This document shows positions 10,601-22,194 of a stretch of DNA of 64,000 nt, in pieces (positions within the stretch are counted from its first letter, which is position 1; the number at the start of each line of letters is the position of its first letter). A program made the translations under genes and the position numbers. The stretch spans positions 290,464 to 354,463 of the forward strand of contig CALYLW010000020.1 of assembly GCA_944989445.1 (NCBI GenBank). The letters are read 5' to 3'. Below the pieces are notes generated by a model that saw nothing but the letters and a program-made list of their open reading frames with translations, was not told the DNA's origin and made no database searches. The stretch is from Ampullaceana balthica (lineage: Eukaryota > Mollusca > Gastropoda > Lymnaeidae).

Positions 10601-12859
10601 CTTCTCTATATTTACTTGAACTTCTGGGAACTGCTTCAATCCTTTCAGTTAATATATGGATTTTTTAAAAAATTAATCAAATTCAATTATTTGCAAGTCA
10701 AATTTTTTTAATGTTGTTGGGGTTATGAGTCAAAAGTTTCAATTCAATGAGAAGCGTGGTTTATGGGCGATATGAATCTATGAGACTTATATTTGATATC
10801 TGTGCTGATCGGTTCTTGCACATGTCGATCATCTAATTCCTCTGCCACCTGAAATGGAGGTGAATTCTGGTCACTGACAATATTATCTTTATTTATAATT
10901 GATGCATACGAATTAAATTCAAATTTCATTAACATCCATAAAAGGGAAAAAACAAACAATAGAGTGTTGAAATAACTATCAACCAATAGCGAAGGAAGTT
11001 CATGAACATTCAAACCCATTACTCAACGAAACTTCTATTCAAGGTACCTAATTTTTTTTTGAAAGTTCATTTGTTCATTAAGCCCCCCTTTCGCGTACTG
11101 TTTCACTTTTATAAAGCAGATCTAGTATTTACCTAAATGGAAAGAATTTTTTTTTAAAGTAAAAGCGCCTGTGGTTTTCTTACATTTTTCCTTTAGTATG
11201 GACATCTAAAATTTTATTTGTGTTATATCACAACGTAACTTTTACAGACCATTACGTTTTTAGAGAAAACAAATCATAAAACGATACGCTACAAACAGCT
11301 CTCTTTAAATATTTGAAATAATATATGGTGACTTGTCCGCAGGAGCCAAGGTACACAACAAGTAAACCTGCAATATTACCTTAAAATAAATAAACAAGGG
11401 TAATGAAAAGGTCACAAAATCGTTGCAGTGGCTTTAGCAGGCGTATCGTATCGTCTGATAAGAATGCAATCCACATTGAGGATGCTGCTATAAGCCACTG
11501 ATAATAGATTTTGGTGACATCCGGGTACGTTCGCACCTGAGATGTCAATACAAAAAGTTTCGTAGGCATGAGGTACGCACTGATTATTTTGACAGAAATC
11601 AAATTTGGCTTTAATTGTGTTAAGATTATGTAGTACCATTTGTTCTAGTAAAAAAAAACTACAAACTTTTCATAACTGCTGGGTAATGTCTGTTGTCATG
11701 CTATGATTACAGCACTGACACGGTAGTGCTTCTGTTCCGTGAATTTGTTAGCTTGCCATAACAGGGCCCAACTAGCATGATTTAGCAGTGGTCAAAGTTT
11801 TTTTTTAACAAATCGAATACATTTTGTTATTTCAGTATTTTGAAATATCTTGAACTCACTCAGCTAACAGACGTCACTTGCCGACTCGTTAAAAAAAGCT
11901 GTGCCCATAACAGTACAAAAAGTGTCTGAAACACGCTGAACTGTCAGTATATGTTAAAGCAATTCATGAAAGACTGGATGAGCGAGAAGGATTTCTAGAA
12001 AAAAAAATACTGGAATTTTATCTCAATTTTAACGCCATTATCCAGAAGAGATCAGAGTAGGTACGGCCATTCGTAAAAAAATAATAATTAATTTTAAGTT
12101 TTATTATATTTCTGGTATGTTGTTCTTTACAAATTACATCGCAATGCAGAAACGCTTACAAGATTCTAGTGTGAATTTCAAGGAAGCAGCAACCGATAGT
12201 GATTTTTTTTTGAAGCATGACTTTGTCAAGCTTCGATGTGATATGAGACGCGTTATTACAGTCAAAGCCAAAGAAAATGCACTGATTGGTGGGAGACAGA
12301 CATTTTGAAGAAATCTGCGTCAGCGAAAGATGACTGAAGACCTGGCAAGAGTATCAGATTAAGAAAAACTGTGTGCGTTATAAAGAGCGTAATGATTACC
12401 TTCAATGGAGGGGGGGGGGTCAACTTATGTGTTACGTCTTAAAGACATGAACTCAAAATTTGGAATATAGCTGTACTTTAAAATTTTTCTATGCAAATAA
12501 ATACTTGACTTAATTTATAAAAATTGCACATTATCTAAAATAAATGGCTACTGAAATTTTGGGAAAAATCTCAGCTCATTTACTGCGACGAAGTTCTACA
12601 GGAAACTCTTCTAAACCTCATTGATTATATTTTGTATTATGAGGACAATGAATTTCAGAGTCTGAATTTTACTGCCAATTTTATTAACAAGATTAATTTC
12701 AATTGCAAATTGTATGCGATAGTTGCTCTTATTAGTGTTGAAAGGGAAACACTGTGAAAAAACTTATTTTGATCACGCAATTGACCAGTTTGCGATCGTG
12801 AAAAAATTAAAATTCAAATCTATTGTAGACTATATAAATCAGATACCTTAAAATAACCC

Positions 12860-13100
12860 TGATATATAGATCAAAACACTATTCTTATTTCGTATGCAAG
12901 AACAAACAGATGCCAATTTGTGTTTTTCCCGTCAGGAATTTCGGGCGTGGAATGAGTTTTTTTGCGGAAGCCATTAAACCAAACACTCTGTAAACATTTA
13001 AAACTCTAATAAAATGTCAAGACTAGACATAATTCGTGGCTAAGCGTAGGACGCAATAATCTTCTTTTAGAAGAAGCGTCTGTAACAGTCAGATAAAAAA
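12860..13100 (+). mobile_element. LINE 3'-end fragment in duplicon A
   Basis: A decayed copy of the C-terminal codons and 3' end of the LINE at 18691-19746. It includes the 'cccgtcaggaatttcgggcgtgga' region and ends with ggacgcaataatcttct and agcgtctgtaacag. Duplicon B lacks it (compare 41800-41830), so it arrived after the duplication. Confidence 0.75.
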
Positions 13101-13130
13101 AATTCAGAAGCGACATTGGCTGAGTATGTC

Positions 13131-13428
13131 ATGATATCTTATCTTATCTTATTTATACAGACGCTCCTTCTATGCAGAAGATAGTTGCGTCCACAGACCA
13201 TGACAGATGATCTGTTGGCAAGTGATGCAGCAATCACAGGCCACGGCTTTGTGGGTTCCACGCATTACCCAGCCGCCTAACTACATGTAGTGTTAGGTAC
13301 CCATTCGGAGCGGGGTGACTCAGGGACGCCCTAGGCCCCGGGAACAAACCCTTGCCTTCACACGGATTCGAGCCCGTGACCATCGGTACGACAGTCCAGT
13401 GCGCTGTCACTCGACCACCGCGTCCCCA
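13131..13428 (-). mobile_element. tRNA-derived SINE with (GATAA)n tail, copy 2
   Basis: Full-length reverse-strand copy of the SINE at 1813-2103. The A-box TGGTCGAGTGA and B-box GGCTCGAATCC lie near 13380-13425, and the shared LINE-like 3' end is at about 13155-13195. A TATCTTATC tail occupies 13131-13150. Short atgatat repeats flank both sides, a possible target duplication. Duplicon B has an empty site near 41870. Confidence 0.85.
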
Positions 13429-14142
13429 TGGTGATAATGATATACATTATCTATAAATTTATATCTTTAAGTACAAGTTTATAATTGAAGTTTGATTGTT
13501 TTTCTTGATTTTAAATAATAATAAAAAAGCTGATAAAACGGTTTGGAAAGGGGGGGGGGTAAATTCAAAAGTAATTAATTTTTAAATAAACATTAGGTAA
13601 TTGGCGCAAAATGAACTTATTTTACCTGTTGCACTTCGAAGTATTTTCTGTTGGTTTTCCTTATTTAGTTGTCCTAACGTTGATACTTACAAATGTCGTG
13701 ATATATTGGAAGCCAAATATTCACAGTATGTAGGCAGTTGCTATGGTTAGATGTGTCAATCTCTCAATCTCTGCCAACACGTCGGCTAGATGTCCAATAA
13801 ATGAAATGACGTAAAGTGACTTCTCCTGACTTTAATACACGTAAGTTACGTAACCACAGCCATTATCGCGACGCAATAATTTTGACTTTAATACACGTAC
13901 GTAACCACAGCGATTATCGCGACGCAACGGGGGACCTGGTCACGCAATATGCCAGAGGTTCTTAAAAAAAAAGTTAAGGTTTTTACAAGCTATATGAATT
14001 ACGTTGAATTGCAGCAGGTTATTGCCACCCATTGCCCGAAATTTGTGGCTGGAAATCGGTGGTCCATAACAGTTGCTTTGGGGATCGGTATAGAAAACAT
14101 CTGTGTTAAACCAATAAAACGCTTTAACCCTTGTCTCTAAAC

Positions 14143-14473
14143 CAGGGGTCGGGAAACTTTTTGTCTTAGAGAGCCATAAACACCACATATTTTGAAAAGT
14201 AATTATGTGAGAGCCATAAATATTGTTTAAAACTTAAAATTCAAGTAAATGTGTGAATTTTGTGTAATTTCAACACTAAAAGAACGATAATTATGTCTTT
14301 GAATTATTTTTAATAACATTTTTATGCTGTTTTTATCTGCAATTAATATGTATATCAAATGAATCTAAATAAACATTGTTTTTTTTTAAAATAAACGAAC
14401 ATTTGTCTGAGAGCCAGATGCAGCCGTCAATTGAGCCACATCTGGCTTGCGAGCCGTGGTTTCCCGACCCCTG
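14143..14473. mobile_element. hAT MITE, CAGGGGTCGGGAAAC ends
   Basis: The 331-bp element has inverted ends caggggtcgggaaac and tttcccgacccctg, internal 'gagagccataaa' and 'gagccacatctgg' blocks, and a perfect 8-bp target duplication, ctctaaac (14135-14142 and 14474-14481). Duplicon B retains the empty site ctccaaac near 42881-42888. No transposase. Confidence 0.9.
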
Positions 14474-14585
14474 CTCTAAACACGTGAAAGGTGTTTATAA
14501 AGACAAGGATTTTCTTCTGAAGTAAGTAACATTTATATAATTTGTATCAGTCATAAAGCCGATGTAAGCTCTAGAGAAAATATAT

Positions 14586-15156
14586 TACCGTAAATACTCG
14601 TTCGCAAGCCGAGCTTTTTTGGACAAAATCTAGGGGGAAAAGTGTGGGGGGGGGTCGGCTTATGAGCGGGTCATAGGTGATTTCCGCATGGATATTGAAT
14701 ATCGGTGTTGTTATTGTAGATTATCAATGTCCTTTTCTACAAGATTCGACTGCTCTATCAGAAGCTATAATATATTATTAAAAATCAGCACTTATCTTAT
14801 TTAATGATTTTATTTATTTTTGTGAACGTTTTAATAAATTGTTTTTACAAATTTTGTTTTCAACCACGGATTTTAATGTACGCGGTTTCGTCACTGTTTA
14901 TCAAATAATTTTGTTTTTTTAAATACCGGTAACTCTTGCTTAACAAAGAGCAGAAAGACAAAGATAGGCAGTACAAAGTAAACAATCATAATGATGGATT
15001 CAGCTTGTAGTTTTTAAAAAATATGTACCACTTTTTTAAAGCTGTCCTATTATTTTTGGGGGGTCGGCTTGCGATCGGGTTATACACTTGTAATACTTTT
15101 CCCTTCCAAAAGTGGGGCTTATGAACGAACGGGCTATAGAACGAGTATATACGGTA
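14586..15156. mobile_element. Inverted-repeat DNA element, TACCGTAAATACTCGTTC ends
   Basis: The left end taccgtaaatactcgttcg and right end acgagtatatacggta are inverted. Both sides carry a G-run plus 'gtcggctt' block (about 14645-14662 and 15058-15068). Duplicon B reads straight through (about 42985-43000), so these 571 bp are an insertion, possibly with a TA duplication. The short ORF at 15069 is within it and not credible. Confidence 0.75.
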
Positions 15157-15891
15157 ATCAAAAAGATTTGGTACACTGGCTCCTTAAGGTTTGCACCAAA
15201 TTCAAAATAATACATAGCTTTTCCGTTTTCTATTTAGTATCTGTAAATTCCGGCCATTCCTTCCTGCATGTCATGTTACACTTTTTTTTTGTTAGAGGCT
15301 TGTGCCCATACTTCTCTGCTTTTTTCTTCACTTAATTTGTTTGTTTGTAATTAGTTAGATAATATGTGGTTGAAATGTAAAAACTCCTGTTTGTTTTTTC
15401 GTACCCATGAAGGCTTTTGACTCAAAATCTAAACCTGTATTTGTCTGTTAATAAGGCTTTACATTTAGCATTTCATTCAAACAATTCGTTTCTTGTATCC
15501 GTAATGCTTTAAAGAATTTTAAATAAAGTATCTCTGTGATTTGAAATAAAAGGCAGGTTTTAACAAAACACAATTTAAATAATTAAATCAGATGTCTTAA
15601 CGTAGAGAATATGTAAAATAAAATATTTAACTATTGTTTTGAGAATTGCTTGCATTCCAATTTTTTCTTAATTATTTGAACAATAAATGTGTTACCGGCA
15701 ATGTGTGAAATGAATCATACAGATTGTTTATATAGATTTATAAAATATTTTGCCTTTGGGAATCTTTTACATACATTGTCAAAGCATTATATCTAATCAC
15801 GGGTGTACCCCTGGTAAAGTATGAAAAGAGTGCTAAAACTTATTTGTTAACAACATATTTTTAAAAACAAAACAATAAATTTGATATAAAT

Positions 15892-15893
<2 letters not shown>

Positions 15894-15971
<78 letters not shown>
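15894..15971. repeat. (GA)n microsatellite
   Basis: About 39 uninterrupted GA dinucleotides just past the end of duplicon A. Confidence 0.95.
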
Positions 15972-15972
<1 letters not shown>

Positions 15973-16752
15973 AGGAGGAGAGACAGAGACCGAGAGACAA
16001 TGGCCGTGTGACCTTCTTGAAGTACTCTATACAATTTTTAACATTTAATAACTGATATATTTTAAAAAAAAGCTAAACTTAAATAGTAACGTGTCGATAT
16101 TTAAACATTTCATTGAAACAAAATTTAGATTACGTAATAATTAAATTTTAAATAATTAGCACATTTTTCTCCGAAGTCAATTTGATGGCTATGTTGAAAA
16201 AAAGATGTGGCTCCCCCACCCTCCCCCCCCCCAAAAAAAAGCCTTTTACAGTAAACATCGCATGCTATGAAGCCGTGGGATCAACCAAATATTAACGACA
16301 TTTTACAAAGTCAACGTCCTGTACATTAAAACAAACCACTTTTTGTTCCAATGGCGAGAAATTATTATGATTGCTACGTAGCATGTTTCCAACAGTAAGT
16401 TTTTAACTTGTCCACAAAATTATTCAGAAATTCGGTTATATGCCATTTCTGTGAGATATAATGACAGGGAGAATATGGTTTCTCGTCCCCCGTTACGATC
16501 CATTGAAGCATAATTTAATTCCGCGCCATCAAAAACAACTGACATTCCAGCCAAACCAACTGTTATTGCGTCTTTTGTTTTGTTTTTAAATTCCATTTGT
16601 ACATTCATAGAAAAGAGGGAGCAACTGTTAAACAGCGACATTATTATGAAGCAATTATGGGGCCTGGCGGGAAATTACTCAATTTTCTTCTTATCATGTT
16701 TCATGGTAATCAAGCGTTGCTGCAAAAGTTACAATTACACCGTTGGTGTTTC
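15972..16752. other. Unassigned
   Basis: No recognised gene or repeat apart from a C-rich run near 16213-16232. The short overlapping ORFs at 16420-16819 on both strands resemble nothing known to me. Confidence 0.45.
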
Positions 16753-16760
16753 ACCTAAAG

Positions 16761-16948
16761 TAGTGCTTCTCAAACTTTTTAATACTGCGAACCGGCAGGA
16801 ATTTTTTCCATTGCACTAGGGACCGGTGAACTATTTTGCCTGCACTGACGTGGTAGCGAAATGTCATTTCTTGCTAATTTCTGCGGACCGGCATCGGATG
16901 GCCCACGGACCGGCACCGGTCCGCGGACCACCACTTTGAGAAGCACTG
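16761..16948. mobile_element. hAT MITE, CAGTGCTTCTCAAA family, second copy
   Basis: The left end tagtgcttctcaaac and right end gtttgagaagcactg-like sequence (ctttgagaagcactg) form inverted repeats. The flanks acctaaag (16753-16760) and atctaaag (16949-16956) are an 8-bp duplication with one change. 'gcggaccggcatcgg' blocks are shared with 4929-5099. Confidence 0.85.
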
Positions 16949-17149
16949 ATCTAAAGGTCAATTAATTAATCCCATGCATGTGGAAAGTAAGTTATAGGAT
17001 TAGTTGTTTTTAGTTTGTATCACGATCCCGTGAAGTGCTGTCTCGAAAGATCAGCTGATGCCAGCACCATTAATAATAATTTAAAATTTCTGTGAACAAA
17101 GCAAAATAAAATCAATAATACTGAAAAAAAAGAAATATGAATGATGGTA

Positions 17150-17400
17150 CGATTTTTTTACCACGTTTTTATTAACTCGCTTTCGTTCCTGTTTGTTGGT
17201 TTGTCCAATATTTTTTCAAATTTGCCAACGTAAAATTGAACCACTTCTGATGGTCGTAGAGATCTGAAAATTTTACCACAGATAGATCTTGGATGACAAT
17301 GCATTGTATAAAACTTTCAGATCGATCGAATGTACCGTTATTAAATTATTGAACTTTTTAGTTTATCTATAGTCTATATTTAAGCATCTGTACAGTCTGC
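17150..17400 (-). repeat. Dispersed GATCGATC repeat fragment
   Basis: Contains the complement of the widespread block around tcgatcgatctgaaattttg. A nearly identical 250-bp stretch lies in the Helitron-like element at 53085-53300, and plus-strand versions at 38040-38440. Probably a fragment of the same Helitron-like family. Confidence 0.55.
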
Positions 17401-17548
17401 TTTTATTGACATCCGTGAGTTCACCCCGTGACCACATCACAATGTTTTTAAAACGTTTGGCCTGGGGCTTGTGAGGTGTTTGGTAAAATAAATAGAGGTA
17501 AAAAATATTTTAAATAAAACAACCCGTAAAAACAAAGTTTTTGACTAT
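17401..17548 (-). repeat. Repeat segment shared with 37895-38020
   Basis: The stretch from 'gagttcaccccgtgacc' to 'aaataaatagaggtaaaaa' is the reverse complement of 37895-38000. It probably belongs to the foldback or Helitron-like repeat cluster. Confidence 0.45.
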
Positions 17549-18009
17549 AAATCCCTTATATATGAGACATAACTAAAAGTATTGATTATGTTCAAAGGTG
17601 ACAAACATTTACAGACTGAAACCGAAATTATCTCCCCTGGTTTTAAAACTGGGGGAGGGGGTGTGGACATGGACAGGTGGCGTCAACGTGTTAACTCAAC
17701 TCCAGGGGGTTTACCTGGTTTAAACACGAGATGCGTTCACTGGTGTCTGGCCTGAAGTAAAGTGACCCGTAAAATGTAAACGATAGCAACCGCTACATAT
17801 AGTTTATATAGATAAACTAAAAATGCATTAATTTAATTACGGTACGTTCGATCAATCTGAAATTTTGATACGATGCATTGTTAGGTGACACGGGTCCGTG
17901 TGCCAAATTTCAGCTCGATGGCTTCACGGGAAGTGGGTCATATTTGAATTCTGTTTTTCCGCGGGCGGGCCCAAGACAGAGACGGCGGTGAAGTTAATAT
18001 AAGGGATTT
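17549..18009 (+). mobile_element. MITE-like element, AAATCCCTTAT family, copy 2
   Basis: Ends aaatcccttatatat and atataagggattt are inverted. The interior is closely similar to 1026-1532, sharing ctcccctggttttaaaact and aattacggtacgttcgatc. Confidence 0.65.
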
Positions 18010-18096
18010 AAAAACCAGGTTGTTATAAGTGGACTAAAAAGAATAAAATAAATAGAAGTAATAAGAAAACCCGTAAAAAAACAAGTTTTTGACTAT

Positions 18097-18545
18097 AAAT
18101 CCTTTATGTACGAGAAGTAATTAAAAGAATGTTCATTATAATACGCAGCGCCAGACCATCCAGAAATACAAAATTGCAGTTGTGTCGTAAAACATGTTTA
18201 ATATAATGCGCACCGATCAGGAATATGTTTATAAAAAGAGCTGTCAATAAAATACGCACCTTATTGCGCGACAGTAACGTTGTTCAATATAATACGCACC
18301 GCGACGCTCTATATCAAATAATAACATGATACATAGGAATAAATAAAATAATCTAAAAAATCAATAATTTAATTACGGTACATGCGATCGATCTGCAATT
18401 TTGATACATTGTTTTGATCATCGGTACGAAACTGCCTGCAAAATTTCAGCTCGCTATCTTGCGAGCAAGTGGGTTAAAAATTGATCAAAAGTTTTGGCGA
18501 CAAGGTCGGTCGGCCGCAGACACCACGAGTTAATATAAAGGATTT
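18097..18545 (+). mobile_element. MITE-like element, AAATCCTTTAT family, copy 3
   Basis: Ends aaatcctttatgta and atataaaggattt are inverted. Inside are repeated aatataatacgcacc-type motifs (about 18140-18300), also present in the reverse copy at 55508-55980. Same terminal family as copies 1 and 2, but a distinct interior. Confidence 0.65.
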
Positions 18546-18563
18546 AAAAAAAAGATTTTTAAA

Positions 18564-19912
18564 AACCACGTTTTTATAAGCGGACTAAAAAGAAGAAAAT
18601 AAGTTAAAACTTATTAGTTCAAGTACTTCGATTTAATATGATTAAAAACGTGGGGCGGGTGTTTGGTATAAAAATTAAAGATTTCTAATTTATCTTATCT
18701 TATCTGTTTACAGACGCTCCTTCTATACAGAAGATTATTGCGTCCTACGCTTATCTATGGTTTGTGTTTAGTCCTGCATTTTTATTAGAGATTTAAATGT
18801 TGATAAAGTGTTGGTTTTCCTGGATTCTTCAGGCAACCCATTCCACGCCCGAATTCCGGACGGGAAGAAGGAAAACTTGTATGTGTTTGTTCTTGCATAC
18901 GGAATAAGAAAGGTGTTTTTATCCTTATGTCTATCTGAGGGTTGTATTAAGTTATCTTTGTGTTGTATTTCTAAATTAGAATTAATTGCTTTATGTATGA
19001 TTACTACTTTGCTCTTGGTTCTTCTATCCTCTAGTGTTTCAAGGTTTAATGATTTAACTAATGGTGTTATTCTTGTCAGTTTCGAATATTCTCCAGTAAT
19101 GAATCTGGCAGCTCTTTTTTGAATTTGTTCTAGTTTATCAATGTTTTCTTTGGTGGATGGGTCCCATACAGAAGATGCATATTCTAGTACAGGTCTCACC
19201 AAAGTGAGGTAGCATTTTAGTTTTATATCTCTATTACATTTGTTAAAGTTCCTTTTTATAAAGCCTAAGGTTTTGTTTGATTTTTTAATAACTTCATTGA
19301 CATGGGGATTCCATGATAGTTTCTCATTTATTAAGACTCCTAAGTATTTTGCATCTTTAGTTTGGGTCAGTTCTTTTCCATGAATGTAATATTTTGAATT
19401 TATTTGTTTCTTTTTCTTTGTTACTCTTAACAGTTGACACTTTTCTGGGTGGAAAGACATACTCCAGTTAGTTTCCCATTTTATCAATTCATCTAAGTCT
19501 TTTTGTAAAATTTTGCTGTCTTGTTCTGATTTAATTGTTCTATAGATTATACAATCATCAGCAAATAACCTAACTTTTGTACCTGTTGAGATGTTGTTGG
19601 GTAAATCATTTATATAAATTAAAAAGAGTAAGGGACCTAGCACAGTTCCTTGTGGAACTCCTGAGTTAACCTTTATTGGTGCAGATTTATATCCATTAAT
19701 TATTACAGTTTGCTCCCTGCTCAAAAGGAAGTCTTGGATCCAGTGATTTAGAAGGCAAAAGAGAGATCTATAAGTGAGAGAATGAGTGAACCGCATATGT
19801 TACACCTCATAAGCGCCCGCCCCACGTTTTTAGTCATATTAAATCGAAGTACTTGAACTAATAAGTTTTAACTTATTTTCTTCTTTTTAGTCCGCTTATA
19901 AAAACGTGGTTT
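18564..19912. mobile_element. Foldback element, ACCACGTTTTTATAAG arms, split by a LINE
   Basis: Left arm 18564-18655 and right arm 19818-19912 are long inverted repeats (aaccacgtttttataagcg ... cgcttataaaaacgtggtt). An intact relative at 37547-37836 shows that the two arms are normally only about 100 bp apart. A LINE at 18691-19746 interrupts the middle, with TTTA on both sides. A third, partial copy is at 48010-48221. Confidence 0.8.
18691..19746 (-). CDS. LINE (non-LTR retrotransposon) reverse transcriptase, 5'-truncated
   Basis: The minus-strand open frame ends at 18768 and enters the LINE at about 19746. The full open frame starts at 19796, but its first 17 or so codons come from the foldback element and are not LINE sequence. 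In the 342-residue frame: WIQDFLL (19-25), fingers/palm motif VPQGTVLGPLLFLIYIND (47-64), the FADD catalytic pair (78-81), a YLGV block after the HPEKCQLL segment, the RPVLEYASSVWDP thumb and RAARFITG. The N-terminal half of the reverse transcriptase, the endonuclease and ORF1 are missing, the usual 5' truncation. The intact frame over more than 320 codons suggests recent arrival. 3' of the stop lie the conserved tail block (about 18700-18750) and TATCTTATC. It looks like the Jockey/CR1 group and cannot act alone. Confidence 0.85.
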
Positions 19913-20186
19913 TTTTAAATCTTTTTTTTTACTTCTATTTATTTTTTAAAGTGTCAAATCACATAGGTTTATCCATATATCGAATGGAGTTCTTCTAAAA
20001 GGTTTCTGATGGGTCTTTATCTCATAGTTTATCGATTAAGCATTTAATTTATAAAATATACAATAAACTGTTTTGTTATAATGTATCGGATTATTCTTAA
20101 TGTTATACTGTATCAAATGTGCTTTTATTTTGCAATACATCGTATGAGTCTTTCGGTTATATAATAATATATCTTAATACATAGAT
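19913..20186. other. Unassigned AT-rich stretch
   Basis: No gene. It may contain further foldback-related sequence near 19913-19945. Confidence 0.4.
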
Positions 20187-21731
20187 ACATAGGCGTCGCT
20201 AGGAATTTTTCCAGGGGGGGGGGCAACAAAATTTCAAATTTTTTTACTGACAATTCCATACAGGTTCAATTTTCAATTAAATTCAAGTTAAGTATAGCAT
20301 AAGGGCCGAAAAAAGCCTTATAAATTAATAACACTTACAAATTAGTGCTGTAATAGCTAAAATACAACATAAATTAATGCATTTAATAAATAAAAAACTT
20401 AACTTCTCACGAGAAAATTGAATTTTGCTGTGAAATAATATACGTGTAGAAACTGCAGGATTAACAAGGATAAATATCAGAAATTTTTTACAGGCTAAAA
20501 AAAACAACCGACAAAACGGCCCCGACAAAACGGCCCTTGAATAATAGATGGACTAATAGTAAAATGCACAATCAAATATTATATTCGTATGTTTACTCAC
20601 CTATTCAGTGTCAGGTTTAGCTCACAATAAACAATAATAATGACATCACAAGAGTGAATTTAATAGCCTTTACGCGAAATGGTATCAGTCACGGTTGTTC
20701 GTTGACAAGAAACAATGTAATAACATCACAAGAAATAATTTTACAATTTTACCTCTTTTTTAAGGGTGAAAAAAGTGACAAAAGCTTAATTAAAATGCCA
20801 AAAAAACAAAGTTTTTGTTAAAAAATGATAACAATTTGTCTGGGGCCGTTTAAACCGGGGCCGTTAAGTCGGGTCACCGCTGAGTATATCTCTTCAAATA
20901 CGCAAAACACTATAATGGAAATTTGTGGGTCTCTCTTGCGTGAAGACATTGTTCGTGAAGCAAATAATTCAGTTGCATTTTCTATACTTGACGACGAGAC
21001 AAATGACATTTCAGGAGGCATTGAGCAGATGTCACTTGGTGTTAGATTTGTCAAAGAACAAAATGGGAAAATGATGGTCACAGACAGAAGAATTCCTGGA
21101 ATATATTACAATTGTCAATAGAACAGCTGAAGGTTTAGCCAACACCATCATTACTAATTCATTACAATTTGGATTAGATATGACAAAGCTTGTTGGTCTT
21201 GGATACGAAGGATGCTCTACAATGGGAGGTAAAGAAGGAGGAGTCCAAGCAATAATTCGAAAAAATACCCAAAATCAGCATTAGTACATGGCAGTTCACA
21301 TAAACTAAATCTCGTCAACGATTTAAATAATGTGAATGTTGTACGAAACAGAATAGGAACAATTAAGTCAATTATAGTTTTTTTCCCAGAAAGTAATCAG
21401 CAAAGAAAACTAATTCCAAATGTTCTTTTGCTATGTGAAACTAGATGGACACATAAATATAAAAGCTTGCAGATTTTTGCTGAAAATGTGACTGAAATTG
21501 TTAAACAACTGGAATATTTAGAACAAACAGTAATGTAATCAGTTATACTTGCAGATATAATTCTTTTTTATGTTTGATAAATGTAAACTGTCTTCAATGT
21601 AATAAACTTTCAGGAAATTTGGTTCAGTTTTATTGTAACAACTATATGACATTTTTATGACCTTTTTCTAAAATGTAGGGGCGGGGGGTCAAATCCCCCT
21701 TGCCCCCCCCCCTTCCCTACGCCCATGCATA
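20187..21731 (+). pseudogene. hAT-like transposase remnant (DUF4371/P52rIPK-like) with G-rich ends
   Basis: Fragments in different plus frames match one protein in order. From about 20875: 'ISSNTQNTIMEICGSLLRED' and AFSILDDETNDIS, the acidic core motif. From 21125: TAEGLANTIITNSLQFGLD and 'GYEGCSTMGGKEGGVQAIIR'. From 21332: 'VLLLCETRWTHKYKSLQIF' and EIVKQLEYLEQTVM before the stop at 21536. These are typical of the ZMYM1/P52rIPK-like hAT group. At least two frameshifts break it and the C-terminal dimerisation domain is absent. The ends 'ggcgtcgctaggaa' (20192) and 'ccctacgcc' (21717) with long G/C runs look like an inverted terminal pair. A modular-end element is inserted in the 5' part. Confidence 0.7.
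20490..20880. mobile_element. Element with modular ACGGCCC ends, copy 1
   Basis: The left side has repeated cgacaaaacggcccc-type modules (20499-20538). The right side has inverted modules ggggccgtttaaaccgg and ggccgttaagtcggg (20842-20873). The interior matches 27970-28270 (shared cacctattcagtgtcaggttta-like and aacatcacaagaaat blocks). It is inserted in the 5' part of the hAT remnant. Confidence 0.7.
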
Positions 21732-21737
21732 GATAAA

Positions 21738-22178
21738 CAGAATAAAATTCTAAAAAAAGAGCTGTCAGTTTCATTACTAAAAATTGGCAAGAGTAACATC
21801 ATTAGTTAAATCATTAAACCTAAATTTTTTAGAAGATAGAAGAACAAAAGTGTAAATGAGCCATAATAAATATGGCAACTTATAACTAATACTTATTACT
21901 AACTTAAAAACAACACAAAGATAATCTAATTCAATTCTCAGATAGACATTGGGACTTACACACTTTTTTTAACATTCCGTAGGCAATGCAAAAACAAACA
22001 CTTATAAATTATCGTTCTTCCCATCTGGAATTCGTGCGTGGAATGGGTTGCCTGTCAAACCAGAAAACCAACAAACTATTAACATTTAAAACTTTATTGA
22101 AAATTCAAGAAATGACATATACCATGGAAAAGCGTAGGATGCAATAATCTTCTGTAAAGAAGGAGCGTCTGTAATAAA
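21738..22178 (+). mobile_element. LINE 3'-end fragment, decayed
   Basis: Matches the last third of the LINE at 18691-19746: an 'aaaagagctgtcag' region, 'ggaattcgtgcgtgga' and the 3' block ending aaggagcgtctgtaataaa. It carries many frameshifts and no GATAA tail remains. The TTA-flanked element at 22195 follows directly. Confidence 0.75.
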
Positions 22179-22194
22179 CATTTTTTTAAAGTTA

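Larger units (their letters stand above)
8935..15875. repeat. Segmental duplication, copy A (GPCR duplicon)
   Basis: This block aligns in the same orientation, end to end, with 38720-43655. Both contain the GPCR, its 5' flank (10740-11050 vs 40490-40810), the block at 12130-12800 (vs 41030-41800), 13590-14130 (vs 41990-42880) and 15160-15875 (vs 43000-43655). Copy A is longer because it holds private insertions: a hAT MITE at 9172, a LINE end at 12860, a SINE at 13131, a hAT MITE at 14143 and an inverted-repeat element at 14586. The pre-insertion sequence survives in copy B for most of these. Confidence 0.85.

Noticed and set aside
11381..11639. Two short minus-strand ORFs, one Cys-containing, upstream of GPCR A
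   Set aside because: No conservation in duplicon B and no known motif; probably chance.
15894..15971. GA run as a regulatory element
   Set aside because: A plain microsatellite; no associated gene start.
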